A stretch of 35,845 bases of DNA from Planctomycetia bacterium (lineage in GTDB: Bacteria > Planctomycetota > Planctomycetia > Planctomycetales > Planctomycetaceae), in contig JACQFH010000260.1 in the NCBI GenBank assembly GCA_016200145.1, positions 1 through 35,845 on the forward strand, given 5' to 3'. Position numbers and translations under genes: made by a program. This document shows, piece by piece, positions 7,794 through 15,895 of the stretch (position 1 is the first letter of the stretch; each line of letters starts with the position of its first letter). The notes beneath the pieces were generated by a model. It saw only the letters and a list, made by a program, of their open reading frames with translations, did no database searches and had not been told where the DNA came from.

Positions 7794-9716
7794 ATGCAAT
7801 CATTTCGCGTTGCCGCGATTCTCGTGCTCGCCGTCGCGACTGGCTGTCAGACGCCCCGAGTCATGAACGAGACGGACTACGTCGCCGGCAATACGGTTTC
7901 GGGCGAAATTCCCGAACATCCACCCGAATTCGACCCGGCGATCGCCGTCCCCCCCACGGTCACCGAACCCAGCCGTCCCGAGAACTGGAAGGTTCGGCTG
8001 GAAGACGTGCTGCGAATGGGAATCGAAAACAGCAAGCAGATCGCCGTGGTGAAGTACCGCCCCGGAGAAGCCGGCGCCGCCGTGGAAGAGCAACTGGCCA
8101 CCTTCGACCCGTTCTTCAGCGCCGGTGTCGCGTTCGGCCGCAACCGGCCCAACGTTCTGGGGGTCTTCGATTCGCCGCAAAAACTCACCTCATTCAACGG
8201 CGACGCCGGCTTCGGGACGAATGCCACGGCCGGGGCTGCTTCGCAAATCGGCTTCAGCTCGATTCCCGGCTCGAGCATGGCGGGTCTCTCGAAGCGCAAC
8301 GCGACGGGGGGCCTGACCAGCCTCGGGTTCTCGGTCAACTCGCTGATGGTCAACCCGTCTGACGACTTGCAAAAGTTCTCGCCGCTGTGGACGTCGAACC
8401 TGTCGGTGGGAATCGAACAACCCCTGCTGCAGGGTGCGGGCGTCGAATTCAACCGCAGCCTGATTCTGATCGCGCAGGCCGGCAAGAAGCAGGCGGACTT
8501 CAACTTCGAAACGGAAGTCCGGCAACTGGCGCGCGATCTCGAACGCAGCTACTGGGACCTGTACTTCGCCTACAAGAACCTCGAATCGCAGGAAATCGGC
8601 ATGCGGCTCTCGCTGGCCATCTGGGACGCCGAAAAGACGCAACTCGACGCGCGCGCGGCCACCGAAGCCGACGTTGCGCAAGCCCGTTCGCAATATGAAA
8701 CGTTTCGCGACGCGCGGCTCCAGGCCCTCGATCAGGTCCTGGGCGCCGAGGCGGCCTTGCGGCTGCTGATCGGGTTGCCCCCCCAGGACACCAACCGGCT
8801 GGTTCCGATCGACGAGCCGACACGGGGCGAATTCTACCCGCATTGGGAATCGAGCCGCAATCTGGCCTTCGAGCTGCGCCCCGAGCTCAAGGCGCAGCGG
8901 CTGCAGATCCGCAGCGCAGAGCTCGAGCTCAAGCGGCAGGAAAACGGATTGTACCCCGACCTGACGGTGGGCGGGAACTACGCGTTTCTGGGGGCGAACA
9001 ACACGGTGGGCGGCTCCGTCAGCTCGCTGACGGGCGACGACCGCAGCAACTGGACGGTCGGCACGCGATTTCAGATTCAACTCGGAAAGCGCGCCGCTCA
9101 TGCGGCGGTCCGCAGGACGCAACTCGCCCTGGCGCGCGAGCGGGCTTCGCTGCGGAACGTCGAAAACACGGTGCTGTTCGAAATGCAGCGGTCGTACCGC
9201 GCGATCAACACGCAATACAACTCGCTCAAAATTCGCGAAACGCGGCGCGAAGCGGCCCGGCGATTCCTCGAGTCGCAGATCGAGCTGTTCCGCCAGGGAC
9301 GCACGACGATGATCGTGACCCTCGATGCACAGACGCGCTACACCGAAGCGCTGCGCGACGAGCAACTGGCGCTCACGCAATACAACCAGGCGCTGGTCGA
9401 CTGGGAATTCGCCAGCGGTTCGATCCTGAACACCGACCAGATTGCGATCGTCAATTCGGATCCGAACGTGAGCGGCCCGCGCGACACGTCGAGCCGGCCG
9501 GTCCCGCCGGGTATCTCGGTCAATCTGCCGTGTGGCCCCGGCACTCCCGAGGAATGGCCGTGCGTGTCACCCATCGAAGGGCTCGACGACCCGCTGTACG
9601 ACCCCACGGTCTACAGCCGGTTCGGCAAACCGGCGACGGTCGACGACCCCAATCCCGCCTCGCCCGAAACTCCGGCGCCGGTCCCGGCCGCTCCCGTGGC
9701 CCTCCCCGAAGAGTAA
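7794..9716 (+). CDS. TolC-family outer-membrane efflux lipoprotein
   Basis: About 640 aa from ATG 7794. The N-terminus MQSFRVAAILVLAVATGCQ has a lipobox-like VATGC with Cys18. Two long alpha-helical OEP repeats follow, with typical segments: LEDVLRMGIENSKQIAVVKY, ARAATEADVAQARSQYE, EAALRLLIGLPP, LELRPELKAQRLQIRSAELE-like stretches and FRQGRTTMIVTLDAQTRY. The C-terminus is Pro-rich. TolC proteins form trimeric channels across the outer membrane for ABC/HlyD or RND pumps. It is convergent with the RiPP cluster and could be the outer-membrane partner of that exporter (inference; it is on the opposite strand). The frame also allows GTG 7752; an AAGGAGAG at 7755-7762 is poorly placed for ATG 7794, so the start is uncertain. 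Confidence 0.82.
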   Translation: MQSFRVAAILVLAVATGCQTPRVMNETDYVAGNTVSGEIPEHPPEFDPAIAVPPTVTEPSRPENWKVRLEDVLRMGIENSKQIAVVKYRPGEAGAAVEEQLATFDPFFSAGVAFGRNRPNVLGVFDSPQKLTSFNGDAGFGTNATAGAASQIGFSSIPGSSMAGLSKRNATGGLTSLGFSVNSLMVNPSDDLQKFSPLWTSNLSVGIEQPLLQGAGVEFNRSLILIAQAGKKQADFNFETEVRQLARDLERSYWDLYFAYKNLESQEIGMRLSLAIWDAEKTQLDARAATEADVAQARSQYETFRDARLQALDQVLGAEAALRLLIGLPPQDTNRLVPIDEPTRGEFYPHWESSRNLAFELRPELKAQRLQIRSAELELKRQENGLYPDLTVGGNYAFLGANNTVGGSVSSLTGDDRSNWTVGTRFQIQLGKRAAHAAVRRTQLALARERASLRNVENTVLFEMQRSYRAINTQYNSLKIRETRREAARRFLESQIELFRQGRTTMIVTLDAQTRYTEALRDEQLALTQYNQALVDWEFASGSILNTDQIAIVNSDPNVSGPRDTSSRPVPPGISVNLPCGPGTPEEWPCVSPIEGLDDPLYDPTVYSRFGKPATVDDPNPASPETPAPVPAAPVALPEE

Positions 9717-9731
9717 CGCGGGAGTGAGGCT

Positions 9732-9784
9732 TGAGGCGTGAGACCCGAGACTTGAGGTGACGCACTGCAAGCCCTCACGCCTCA
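9732..9784. terminator. Bidirectional inverted repeat between convergent genes
   Basis: A perfect 11-bp inverted repeat, TGAGGCGTGAG at 9732-9742 and CTCACGCCTCA at 9774-9784, fills the 71 bp between the TolC-like stop and the peptide arginase stop. The loop of 31 nt is long for an intrinsic terminator and there is no strong T-tract. The position still suits a two-way transcription stop or REP-like unit. Confidence 0.5.
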
Positions 9785-9787
9785 CCT

Positions 9788-10660
9788 TCACAGCGCATCG
9801 CACGCGATCCGCTCGAGCGGGTAGACGCCAGCCAGCTCATCGAACAGCAGCGACTGGATGAGCTCGACCTGGTCGGCCGGCGTATAACCGCTGATCGCAG
9901 AGCGGCAGATGGTGATGACGCGGGGCGGCCCGGTCAGACGCCGCAGCGCCTGGCCGAATTCGCCCATGCGCGCTTTGATCGTTGCCTCGTCGACGCGACC
10001 GTGCCCGGGTTCCCAGGCGTCGGAATAGTCGGCCTGCAAAAAATAGCGGCCCGCGACTTCCACAGCGTGAACCTGCGCCCCCATCGTCGTGCGCAGCGGA
10101 TGATATCGGTCGCTGTGAAACCGCTCGTATTCGAGCTGCGTGACTTCGACCTGCGCGAATTGCCGCTGGTCGTTCGTCGAGAAATAATCGAGATCGATGT
10201 CGAGGGCCCAGGGATCGGCGACGTCGATCGCCTGCGCGCAGCGCACGCTACGCAGGCCAAAGTGCCGCCGTTGGGGATTGAAGGCTCCTGCCTGCCGGAT
10301 GCTGGTCGTGATCCTCAGGCTGCGGCCCTGTCGATCCATGGAATAGACGTGTAACAGCTTTTCGTGCGCGTCGGACGTGTCATTCTGGATCCAGAGCATG
10401 CGGTTGAAGACGCCCCGGTAGATGCTGGCGAGTATGAAACTCGCCACAGTCAGCTCCGAATACACGAATTCACGGAGTGCGGCGGGTTCGAGCGACAGTG
10501 CTCCGAGACTGGTGCGCAGGACTGGCAGCGACAAATCGCTGTGGGCGTCGACGTGGACGAGGCACGAACCTTCCGCCGGCAGCCAGCCTTTCTGCCGCGC
10601 CAATTCCCAGACGAGAAACGCCTCGTGATGTTCCTCCATCAAGACACAGGGAATGGTCAT
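9788..10660 (-). CDS. UPF0489 peptide arginase (Arg to ornithine RiPP maturase)
   Basis: 290 aa, matching the UPF0489 family whose member OspR from the landornamide cluster converts core-peptide Arg to ornithine. The arginase-like binuclear metal motifs are intact: EEHHEAF (9-15), HVDAHSD (His36, Asp38, His40, Asp42) and DIDLDYF (Asp154, Asp156, Asp158). A conserved RSAISGYTP-like block lies near the C-terminus. It starts 31 bp after the lanM stop on the same strand and is almost certainly cotranscribed with it. Every precursor core in this cluster contains Arg (3 to 5 per core), so suitable substrates exist. The exact Arg positions converted cannot be read from sequence. Family assignment is strong; activity on these cores is inferred. 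Confidence 0.88.
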   Translation of the reverse strand: MTIPCVLMEEHHEAFLVWELARQKGWLPAEGSCLVHVDAHSDLSLPVLRTSLGALSLEPAALREFVYSELTVASFILASIYRGVFNRMLWIQNDTSDAHEKLLHVYSMDRQGRSLRITTSIRQAGAFNPQRRHFGLRSVRCAQAIDVADPWALDIDLDYFSTNDQRQFAQVEVTQLEYERFHSDRYHPLRTTMGAQVHAVEVAGRYFLQADYSDAWEPGHGRVDEATIKARMGEFGQALRRLTGPPRVITICRSAISGYTPADQVELIQSLLFDELAGVYPLERIACDAL

Positions 10661-10691
10661 TCACGTTCCAGTCGATCGGGTGCTTGTGCGT

Positions 10692-13688
10692 TCAGGACAA
10701 CGTCAGTACTTGCGATACCTGGTCAGGACACGCAACTTGAAGCAACGTCAGGCCGATGCCCGACAATCCCGTCATCAGGCCGGGGATCGCGTTCCGTTCC
10801 GGGAACGGGCTCAGGTTCCAGACACCGCGCTCAGCGTAGAAATCGATCAGGCGTTCGGCCGCCGATCGGGCCTTGGCGGTCAGCGCGGGATCGTTGAGGC
10901 GTTCGCCGGCCGCGGCCGCGAGCCAGATCGGTCCGCAATCGCCGCAACACAGACAATGCGAACTGTCGTCCGCTCCGGCGAGCGCCTGGTCGAGAAATTC
11001 CCGCAGCCAAGATTCAATTTCGGGCTGCGGGCCAAACGATTCGAGCCAGCGCAGACAGGCCAGCCCGATTCCGGGAATGCCGTTGCACCAACTGCACGTG
11101 GCCAGCGCTTTGCCGGAGCTGATTTTTTCAAAACGTTCGATGGACATGCACCGTTCGCGCTGCAGGACTTCGAACGCGACGCGAGCGCCGTTGGCCGTTG
11201 TCGGCAACGCGCATACCGCGACGACGAAACCGGACGGACCGTGCGCCAGTCCGCAAGATTTCGAGAACCCCACCCCCGTTCTTTCCTGGTTCGCAGCGAC
11301 GACTTTTTCAAAACAACGCCTGGCAATCTCGGTGAACTCATCTCGCCCTGTGCACCGCGCCAGGTGTACGAGTACGGACGTCGCGCCACTGACCCCGCCC
11401 AGAAAATCCAGCAGTTCGTGAGTCTCCAGCGAGACCAGCCATGCAGGAGTCAGCAACCGGGCCCGATCGATGAGTTCCGGGTCATCGAGCAGTCGGCCGA
11501 CTTCGCAGCATCCGTAGACGAGAGAGCCGGGACCTTCAAACGCAGAAGCCGGAAATTGCCCGCGGTCGGCCGCATCGGAACAGGCTTGCTGCAACGCGCC
11601 GCGGGCGCAATCGCCGAATTCCGTTCGCCCGGTGACGCGCGCCAGGTTCGCCAGGAACAGCGCAATTCCACTGTTGCCCCGATACAACCAGGGGTCGGTC
11701 AGTGCGGTGAGAACAAGTTCGCCGTCATCCTTGAGCGTCAGCCAACCTGGTCCGTGCGGACACGCGATCGTTGTTGAAAGAATCCAGTCGCCGATGGCCC
11801 TGGCCGCATCCAGAATTCGTCCGGCCGATTCGGCCGACGGCATCGGCAGAGGCGGAGCGCCGGCGTATCTGAGCGATTGCCGCAAGACTCCGGCCGAAAA
11901 ATCGATTGCGGCTGCATCGAGGCTGCCGATGAATGCCGTGATGCCGTGCCGGGACGGCACCGGCACCTCGTCGGGCAGTAATTCCCCTTCGCCCGGACGA
12001 TCAGTCCAGACACCGGGCACACCTTCACGGCAGGCGAATCGCGGAATGTCTCCGCGCCACAGCGACCGATGTTCAGTCAGAATCCGCTCGGGAGTGGGAT
12101 CGGGGATGAACTCTTGCGATTGGAGCGCCCGGTCGAGTCCTTGTTCGAGCACCGTCAGTGAACCGGCGGGCTTCGGAGCACAGCTCCAGAGCATCACCCG
12201 TCCGTACCACTGCGTCGGCCGCAAAATCGAGCGAACCGCGACACCGCCGAATTCCGTCAGGGGCCCGCCTGTCGAGATCAACTCCGGCAGGCGACGACAC
12301 AAACACTGCAGAGCCTGAATGAATGACGCCACCAATTCGTTCAGGAAGTGAAGCGGGCCGATCGGTTGTCCTTCCAGCCGCGGCAGACTGACGAGCGAGG
12401 TACCGGACGACTCGCCAAACGCCGTACGCGCTCGATCGGTCTGAGCATCGGCCCATGCGAGGGGCGACGCGGGCCAGCCGCGGTCGGTCGTCCCTCCAAT
12501 GGCAGCAGACGTGTGGCAGGCACCGCCAGTTGCGCATCGTGTCCACACGGGCAACATGTGAGTGGCGAGGAGTCGCTTCAGAATGGCATCCCGGAAAGTC
12601 CAGTCCCGAGAACCTCGTTCGCTGTTGTCGTGCCAGGCCGACTCAGTCAGCAGCCCTTCGATATCGACCGGAACCGGATCAGGCCCTGCCGGCAGAATGT
12701 TCTCGCCGTGAAAATCGGTTCCGCCGAGTGCGGCCAGCAGCGCCAGCCACACGCCCAGGCGGCGATAGTAGAGACGCACTTCTTCGGTCGATGTGCATTC
12801 CCCTTGTTCAATGAATTCGGCCCAGCAGTAGCCGTCGCGGACAAGAGTCCACGGTTTGCGGACGGTATGCTGCGGTTCCGAGCGGTTCCACCAGTCGACG
12901 AACGTAGAAAACGCCCGATCGATCTGCGCGTCGCGCGGCTTGTAGAGAACGCGTGCTCCACCCGAAAAACTCACGGCGGCGACAGTCCGCTGCCCGCCGT
13001 GCGGATCAGAGAGTCCGGGCTGTATCCCGGCGATCTGCAGCACCGGCGTTCCCAGCCGTTCGGCGAGGGCCTTCCGGTCAGCGGCAAACCGCGCAAGCAG
13101 TTCGCGTGCCGAATCCGCAAGGTCGATCGTCCTCCTGGCCAGGCGCCCTGCCAAGGCTGGGTATCGGGCCAGGAACACCTCCAACGTGCCGGACTGAGAC
13201 GCAGCGCGGTCGATGTAATCGCGATATCTGGCGGCGGGAGTATCTCCCTTCAGCAGGCCCGCCTCGGCTGCGCCGGACAGATCGGCCAGTGAGGCGCGCT
13301 GCGCAAAGCGTGTCAGATTTTGCATCCAAAAGGCGGCGAATTGGCCGGCAGCTCGACCGGAAAGGCCGTCGACCAGTGCGAATTCCTGAGCTGCCTGCCA
13401 GATCTCAGCAACGAAGGGCTCAAGAAAGTGGCACTGATGCGGCAGGTCTGCCGTCGATTCAAGGAAGCCATTGCCGAGCTCACGGCGCAGATCCGCCTGC
13501 CAAGCACTCGAATCGGCCCTGTCGAGAACCCGGCGGAGGCAATTCTCAATCGCCCGCGCGTCGCGATCGGGCACCCAATCCGGGGTGCAACGGGAATCCT
13601 GTCCGGCTCGCGTCTGCAACCGGGGATCAAACCGCCACATCGTCGCACCACGCCATGCGGTCAAAGCGCTCGATCGGAAGCGCAACAC
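10692..13688 (-). CDS. lanM: Class II lanthipeptide synthetase LanM
   Basis: 998 aa, the usual LanM length. The N-terminal dehydratase (DUF4135, about 170-590) has the kinase-like active-site blocks LYKPRD (248-253), GTDFHGEN (323-330, with Asp325, His327, Asn330) and PVDIEG (Asp342), which phosphorylate and eliminate Ser/Thr in the precursor. The C-terminal LanC-like cyclase (about 625-990) has GNSGIALFL, AHGPSG (His816), CSWCNGIPGIG (Cys868) and LCCGDCG (Cys914, Cys915). The Cys-Cys-Gly form of the second zinc motif, instead of Cys-His-Gly, marks the ProcM-like clade known for tolerance of many substrates, which fits five diverse precursors. GTG 13688 or ATG 13640 (Met17) may be the true start; neither has a clear ribosome binding site. 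It lies between precursor 1 and the arginase on one strand. Confidence 0.93.
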   Translation of the reverse strand: MLRFRSSALTAWRGATMWRFDPRLQTRAGQDSRCTPDWVPDRDARAIENCLRRVLDRADSSAWQADLRRELGNGFLESTADLPHQCHFLEPFVAEIWQAAQEFALVDGLSGRAAGQFAAFWMQNLTRFAQRASLADLSGAAEAGLLKGDTPAARYRDYIDRAASQSGTLEVFLARYPALAGRLARRTIDLADSARELLARFAADRKALAERLGTPVLQIAGIQPGLSDPHGGQRTVAAVSFSGGARVLYKPRDAQIDRAFSTFVDWWNRSEPQHTVRKPWTLVRDGYCWAEFIEQGECTSTEEVRLYYRRLGVWLALLAALGGTDFHGENILPAGPDPVPVDIEGLLTESAWHDNSERGSRDWTFRDAILKRLLATHMLPVWTRCATGGACHTSAAIGGTTDRGWPASPLAWADAQTDRARTAFGESSGTSLVSLPRLEGQPIGPLHFLNELVASFIQALQCLCRRLPELISTGGPLTEFGGVAVRSILRPTQWYGRVMLWSCAPKPAGSLTVLEQGLDRALQSQEFIPDPTPERILTEHRSLWRGDIPRFACREGVPGVWTDRPGEGELLPDEVPVPSRHGITAFIGSLDAAAIDFSAGVLRQSLRYAGAPPLPMPSAESAGRILDAARAIGDWILSTTIACPHGPGWLTLKDDGELVLTALTDPWLYRGNSGIALFLANLARVTGRTEFGDCARGALQQACSDAADRGQFPASAFEGPGSLVYGCCEVGRLLDDPELIDRARLLTPAWLVSLETHELLDFLGGVSGATSVLVHLARCTGRDEFTEIARRCFEKVVAANQERTGVGFSKSCGLAHGPSGFVVAVCALPTTANGARVAFEVLQRERCMSIERFEKISSGKALATCSWCNGIPGIGLACLRWLESFGPQPEIESWLREFLDQALAGADDSSHCLCCGDCGPIWLAAAAGERLNDPALTAKARSAAERLIDFYAERGVWNLSPFPERNAIPGLMTGLSGIGLTLLQVACPDQVSQVLTLS

Positions 13689-13777
13689 TTGTGCAGCCCG
13701 AACGGGAACGCGAAACGCGCGCGGCGAATTGCAATGCTCGGGTCTTCTGCGATTTCACGATTCGTGAGAAAATACAA

Positions 13778-13844
13778 ACAGCGGGACAGGCGCACATTCG
13801 ACGGCGCCACCAATTGACGAATCCGGATGGCACCTGTCCCCTGT
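13778..13844. repeat. Inverted repeat between precursor 1 and lanM
   Basis: ACAGCGGGACAGGCGC at 13778-13793 is nearly the reverse complement of GCACCTGTCCCCTGT at 13830-13844 (one bulge, one mismatch; 36-nt loop). It lies between the precursor stop and the lanM start, both on the minus strand. It could be a REP-type unit or a partial terminator that lowers lanM expression relative to the precursor. Confidence 0.5.
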
Positions 13845-13858
13845 TTGCTGAATGCGGC

Positions 13859-14392
13859 TCAACAACAAATTGCAATTGTACCGGGCCGTGTGGGTCCATT
13901 ATTGGAACCATTGCCACTGCCGCCGCCACCCCCGCCACCGCCCCCGCCGCCTGGGCGGCGGCGGCGCTTGCCGCCGGCGACCGCTTCCAGCTCCATGTCG
14001 CTCAATTCGCCTTCGCCCGATTCGGTGGGGGGCAGGACGATGTGTACGCCGGCGGCCGTGTTTTCGTGAACGGTCACCTTGAGTGACGGAGGCAGCGTGA
14101 CGCCGATTTCGGCGCGGGCCGTCGTCGCCGGGTCTTTGAGCAGCCGGGCTTTGAAGCCCGCGTCCTGCTGCGCCTTCTGAAGCAGTTGCAGCGCTTCTTC
14201 GGGCAGGTCTTCGGTCTGGCCGCCGATGACCAGATTCATTTCGCTGGCCGTATCCTCGTGGACGACGAGTGTGGCGCCTGCGGGGATCGAGATGCCGGCC
14301 GCTTTGGCCGCAGCAGCCGGGTTGGCGATCAACTGCCGCCGGAAATCGGCGCTGTCGTTCGCTTTGTTTACGAGCTGATCGAGACTGGACAT
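13859..14392 (-). CDS. RiPP precursor 1: double NHLP leader, poly-Gly core ending Cys-Cys
   Basis: 177 aa from ATG 14392, preceded by an AGGAGA ribosome binding site shared with the other precursors. The leader (1-141) has two NHLP-like units: about 16-58 (FRRQLIANPAAAAKA...VVHEDTA) and about 78-121 (FKARLLKDPATTARAEIGV...VHENTA), then the classic ELSDMELEAVAGG with Gly140-Gly141, the expected C39 cleavage site. The 36-residue core starts KRRRRP, continues with 11 consecutive Gly, then SGNGSNNGPTRPGTIAICC. It has 5 Arg (arginase substrates), 2 Ser, 2 Thr and 2 Cys at the extreme C-terminus, so Thr-to-Cys thioether rings are possible. It has its own CRP-like promoter and is immediately upstream of lanM. 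The nitrile hydratase resemblance is only in the leader; this is not an enzyme. Confidence 0.9.
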   Translation of the reverse strand: MSSLDQLVNKANDSADFRRQLIANPAAAAKAAGISIPAGATLVVHEDTASEMNLVIGGQTEDLPEEALQLLQKAQQDAGFKARLLKDPATTARAEIGVTLPPSLKVTVHENTAAGVHIVLPPTESGEGELSDMELEAVAGGKRRRRPGGGGGGGGGGGSGNGSNNGPTRPGTIAICC

Positions 14393-14566
14393 GGAGGTCT
14401 CCTGGTGTAACGAGAAACTGGAACGGCCCAAAACTGCAAGACGCTGCGGGTCGGGCAAGTCTTCCCACAACGGAACGTCGGCAAGTCGCAATCTGGATGA
14501 AGGAATTGTCACGGAAACGGTATTCCAAACTTCAAGGGTTGTCGCCGATCGCGACCGGACGTCAGC

Positions 14567-14612
14567 ACTGTATCAAACCGACTCGTTTCGCGCTGTGACG
14601 CAAATCACAGCG
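14567..14612 (-). promoter_or_regulatory. CRP-like operator and class II promoter of precursor 1
   Basis: TGTGACGCAAATCACA at 14594-14609 fits TGTGA-N6-TCACA exactly; the outer bases extend the arms to CGCTGTGA/TCACAGCG (14591-14612). On the minus strand a -10-like TACAGT lies at 14572-14567, its centre 32 bp from the operator centre, the spacing of a class II CRP promoter (operator at about -41.5). The same layout is found before precursor 4. The predicted transcript starts near 14560, giving a ~168-nt 5' UTR. Confidence 0.72.
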
Positions 14613-14691
14613 CGACGAACTCTTTCAAAATGCAGGTCGCGGTTTCAAACCGGCCGATTCGCGGTCCCGCCGTCCCCATGTCCCGCAAGTC

Positions 14692-15198
14692 CTAACGAGT
14701 CTTGCGAACCGCCCATCGGGGGTCGCCGAAGGGTCCTCCGAAGCACCCTCCGGGGGGTTTGCCGGGTTTGTTCTTGCCGCCGGCAACCGCCTCGAGCTCC
14801 AGGTCGCTGAGCGCTCCCGTGGCCGGTTCGGCCGGGGGCAGAACCAGGTGGCAAATCTCGCTGGTGTTCTCATGAACGCAGACCTTCAGCGTCGGGGGCA
14901 GCACGATGCCGAACTCCGCCTTCGCGGCCGTGGCCGGGTCGGCAATCAACCTCGCTTTGAAACCTGCGTCCTGTTGCGCCTTCTGAAGCAACTGCAGCGC
15001 TTCGGCCGGAACTCCTTCGGTCTGGCCGCCGATCACGGCATGCGCTTCATCGGCCAGGTCCTGGTGGACGACGACCTTTATCCCGGAGGGCAAAGCGACG
15101 CCTGCCTCTCTCGCCGCCGTCGCCGGATTCGCAATCAGCTTTTCACGAAATTCCGCGGATTCAATCGCCTTGCTAACAAGCACATCAATGCTGGACAT
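14692..15198 (-). CDS. RiPP precursor 2: double NHLP leader, single-Cys core
   Basis: 168 aa. The 141-residue leader is collinear with that of precursor 1: repeat A about 16-58 (FREKLIANPATAARE...VVHQD), repeat B about 78-121 (FKARLIADPATAAKAEFGI...VHENT) and SDLELEAVAGG. The 27-residue core has KNKPGKPPGG, then CFGGPFGDPRWAVRKTR: one Cys, one Thr, no Ser, 3 Arg, 3 Lys. With Cys N-terminal to the only Thr, at most one lanthionine-type ring could form. Lys and Arg (as ornithine after the arginase) offer side-chain amines for the cluster's GNAT. The AGGAG ribosome binding site is well placed. A UTR block nearly identical to that of precursor 3 precedes it. It is probably third in the precursor 4-3-2 transcript, since no operator lies in the 65-bp gap upstream. 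Confidence 0.9.
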   Translation of the reverse strand: MSSIDVLVSKAIESAEFREKLIANPATAAREAGVALPSGIKVVVHQDLADEAHAVIGGQTEGVPAEALQLLQKAQQDAGFKARLIADPATAAKAEFGIVLPPTLKVCVHENTSEICHLVLPPAEPATGALSDLELEAVAGGKNKPGKPPGGCFGGPFGDPRWAVRKTR

Positions 15199-15263
15199 GG
15201 AAATCTCCTGGTTGTTGAGAAAACCTGGGACGGCCCAAAACCTCCAACTCTGGCGGAACTTTG

Positions 15264-15761
15264 TTAACGTCGATTACTGATCCCGGGGTGGATCTTGTCC
15301 CACCCGGGGGGCATGCGTTGACCGCCGCCCTTCGACTTGCCGCCGGCCACCCCTTCCAGTTCCAGGTCGCTCATCTCGCCGGTTGGCGGCTGCGCCGCGG
15401 GAAGTGCCAGGTGACAGGCGATGCTGGTATTTTCGTGGATACAGATCTTCAGATTCGCGGGCAAGACCACGCCCGTCTCGGCGCGGATGGCCGCTGCGGG
15501 GTCGCTGAGCAGTCTCGCCTTGAATGCCGCGTCCTGCTGCGCCTTGTTCAGCAATTGCAGAGCTTCGTCGGGCAGGCCGGCAGTCTGGCCGCCGATCACG
15601 ACGTTGATTTCGTTCGTCGTGTTCTCGTGCACAATGACCTTCGCACCGCTGGAAAAAGGGAGCCCCGCTTCTTTCGCCGTGGCCTCCGGATTCGAGATCA
15701 ACCGCTGCCGGAAATCAGCGTCGCCGATCGCCTTGCTGATGAAGACATCGATTGTGGACAT
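15264..15761 (-). CDS. RiPP precursor 3: double NHLP leader, Cys-free core
   Basis: 165 aa from ATG 15761 (a TTG one codon upstream is less likely). The leader has two NHLP units (FRQRLISNPEATAKE...VHENT and FKARLLSDPAAAIRAETGV...IHENT) and SDLELEGVAGG with Gly141 as predicted cleavage point. The 24-residue core contains KSKGGGQRMPPGW and ends in HPGISNRR: 3 Arg, 3 Lys, 2 Ser, no Thr, no Cys. No lanthionine can form within this core, so dehydration alone, Arg-to-Orn conversion or acylation would be the available modifications. The ribosome binding site is CAGGAGA. It is the middle gene of the precursor 4-3-2 array. Confidence 0.9.
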   Translation of the reverse strand: MSTIDVFISKAIGDADFRQRLISNPEATAKEAGLPFSSGAKVIVHENTTNEINVVIGGQTAGLPDEALQLLNKAQQDAAFKARLLSDPAAAIRAETGVVLPANLKICIHENTSIACHLALPAAQPPTGEMSDLELEGVAGGKSKGGGQRMPPGWDKIHPGISNRR

Positions 15762-15815
15762 CAAATTCTCCTGCTAAAAGAACCTGGGACGGCCCAAAAC
15801 TTCCAACTCCTGCGG

Positions 15816-15838
15816 CGCCGGCGTCTTATCCGCCGGCG
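15816..15838 (-). terminator. Intercistronic hairpin between precursors 4 and 3
   Basis: CGCCGGCG at 15816-15823 and 15831-15838 with a 7-nt loop (TCTTATC on the plus strand) forms a very GC-rich stem just downstream of the precursor 4 stop. No T-tract follows, so partial termination or 3'-end protection of the upstream message is more likely than a full stop. Confidence 0.4.
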
Positions 15839-15895
15839 AAGATTCGACAATGTTCATACCGGATGAAGTGGATATCTCGCGGAATCCAGAGTGTG

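Noticed and set aside
13755-13767. Palindrome TCACGA-T-TCGTGA upstream of lanM as a further Crp operator
   Set aside because: The half sites point the wrong way compared with TGTGA-N6-TCACA and no -10 at the right distance was seen. It may be chance.
10653-14086. Several plus-strand frames opposite lanM and precursor 1, including a Pro-rich one at 13827-14069
   Set aside because: They mirror lanM and the poly-Gly tract of precursor 1. No start signals or domains.
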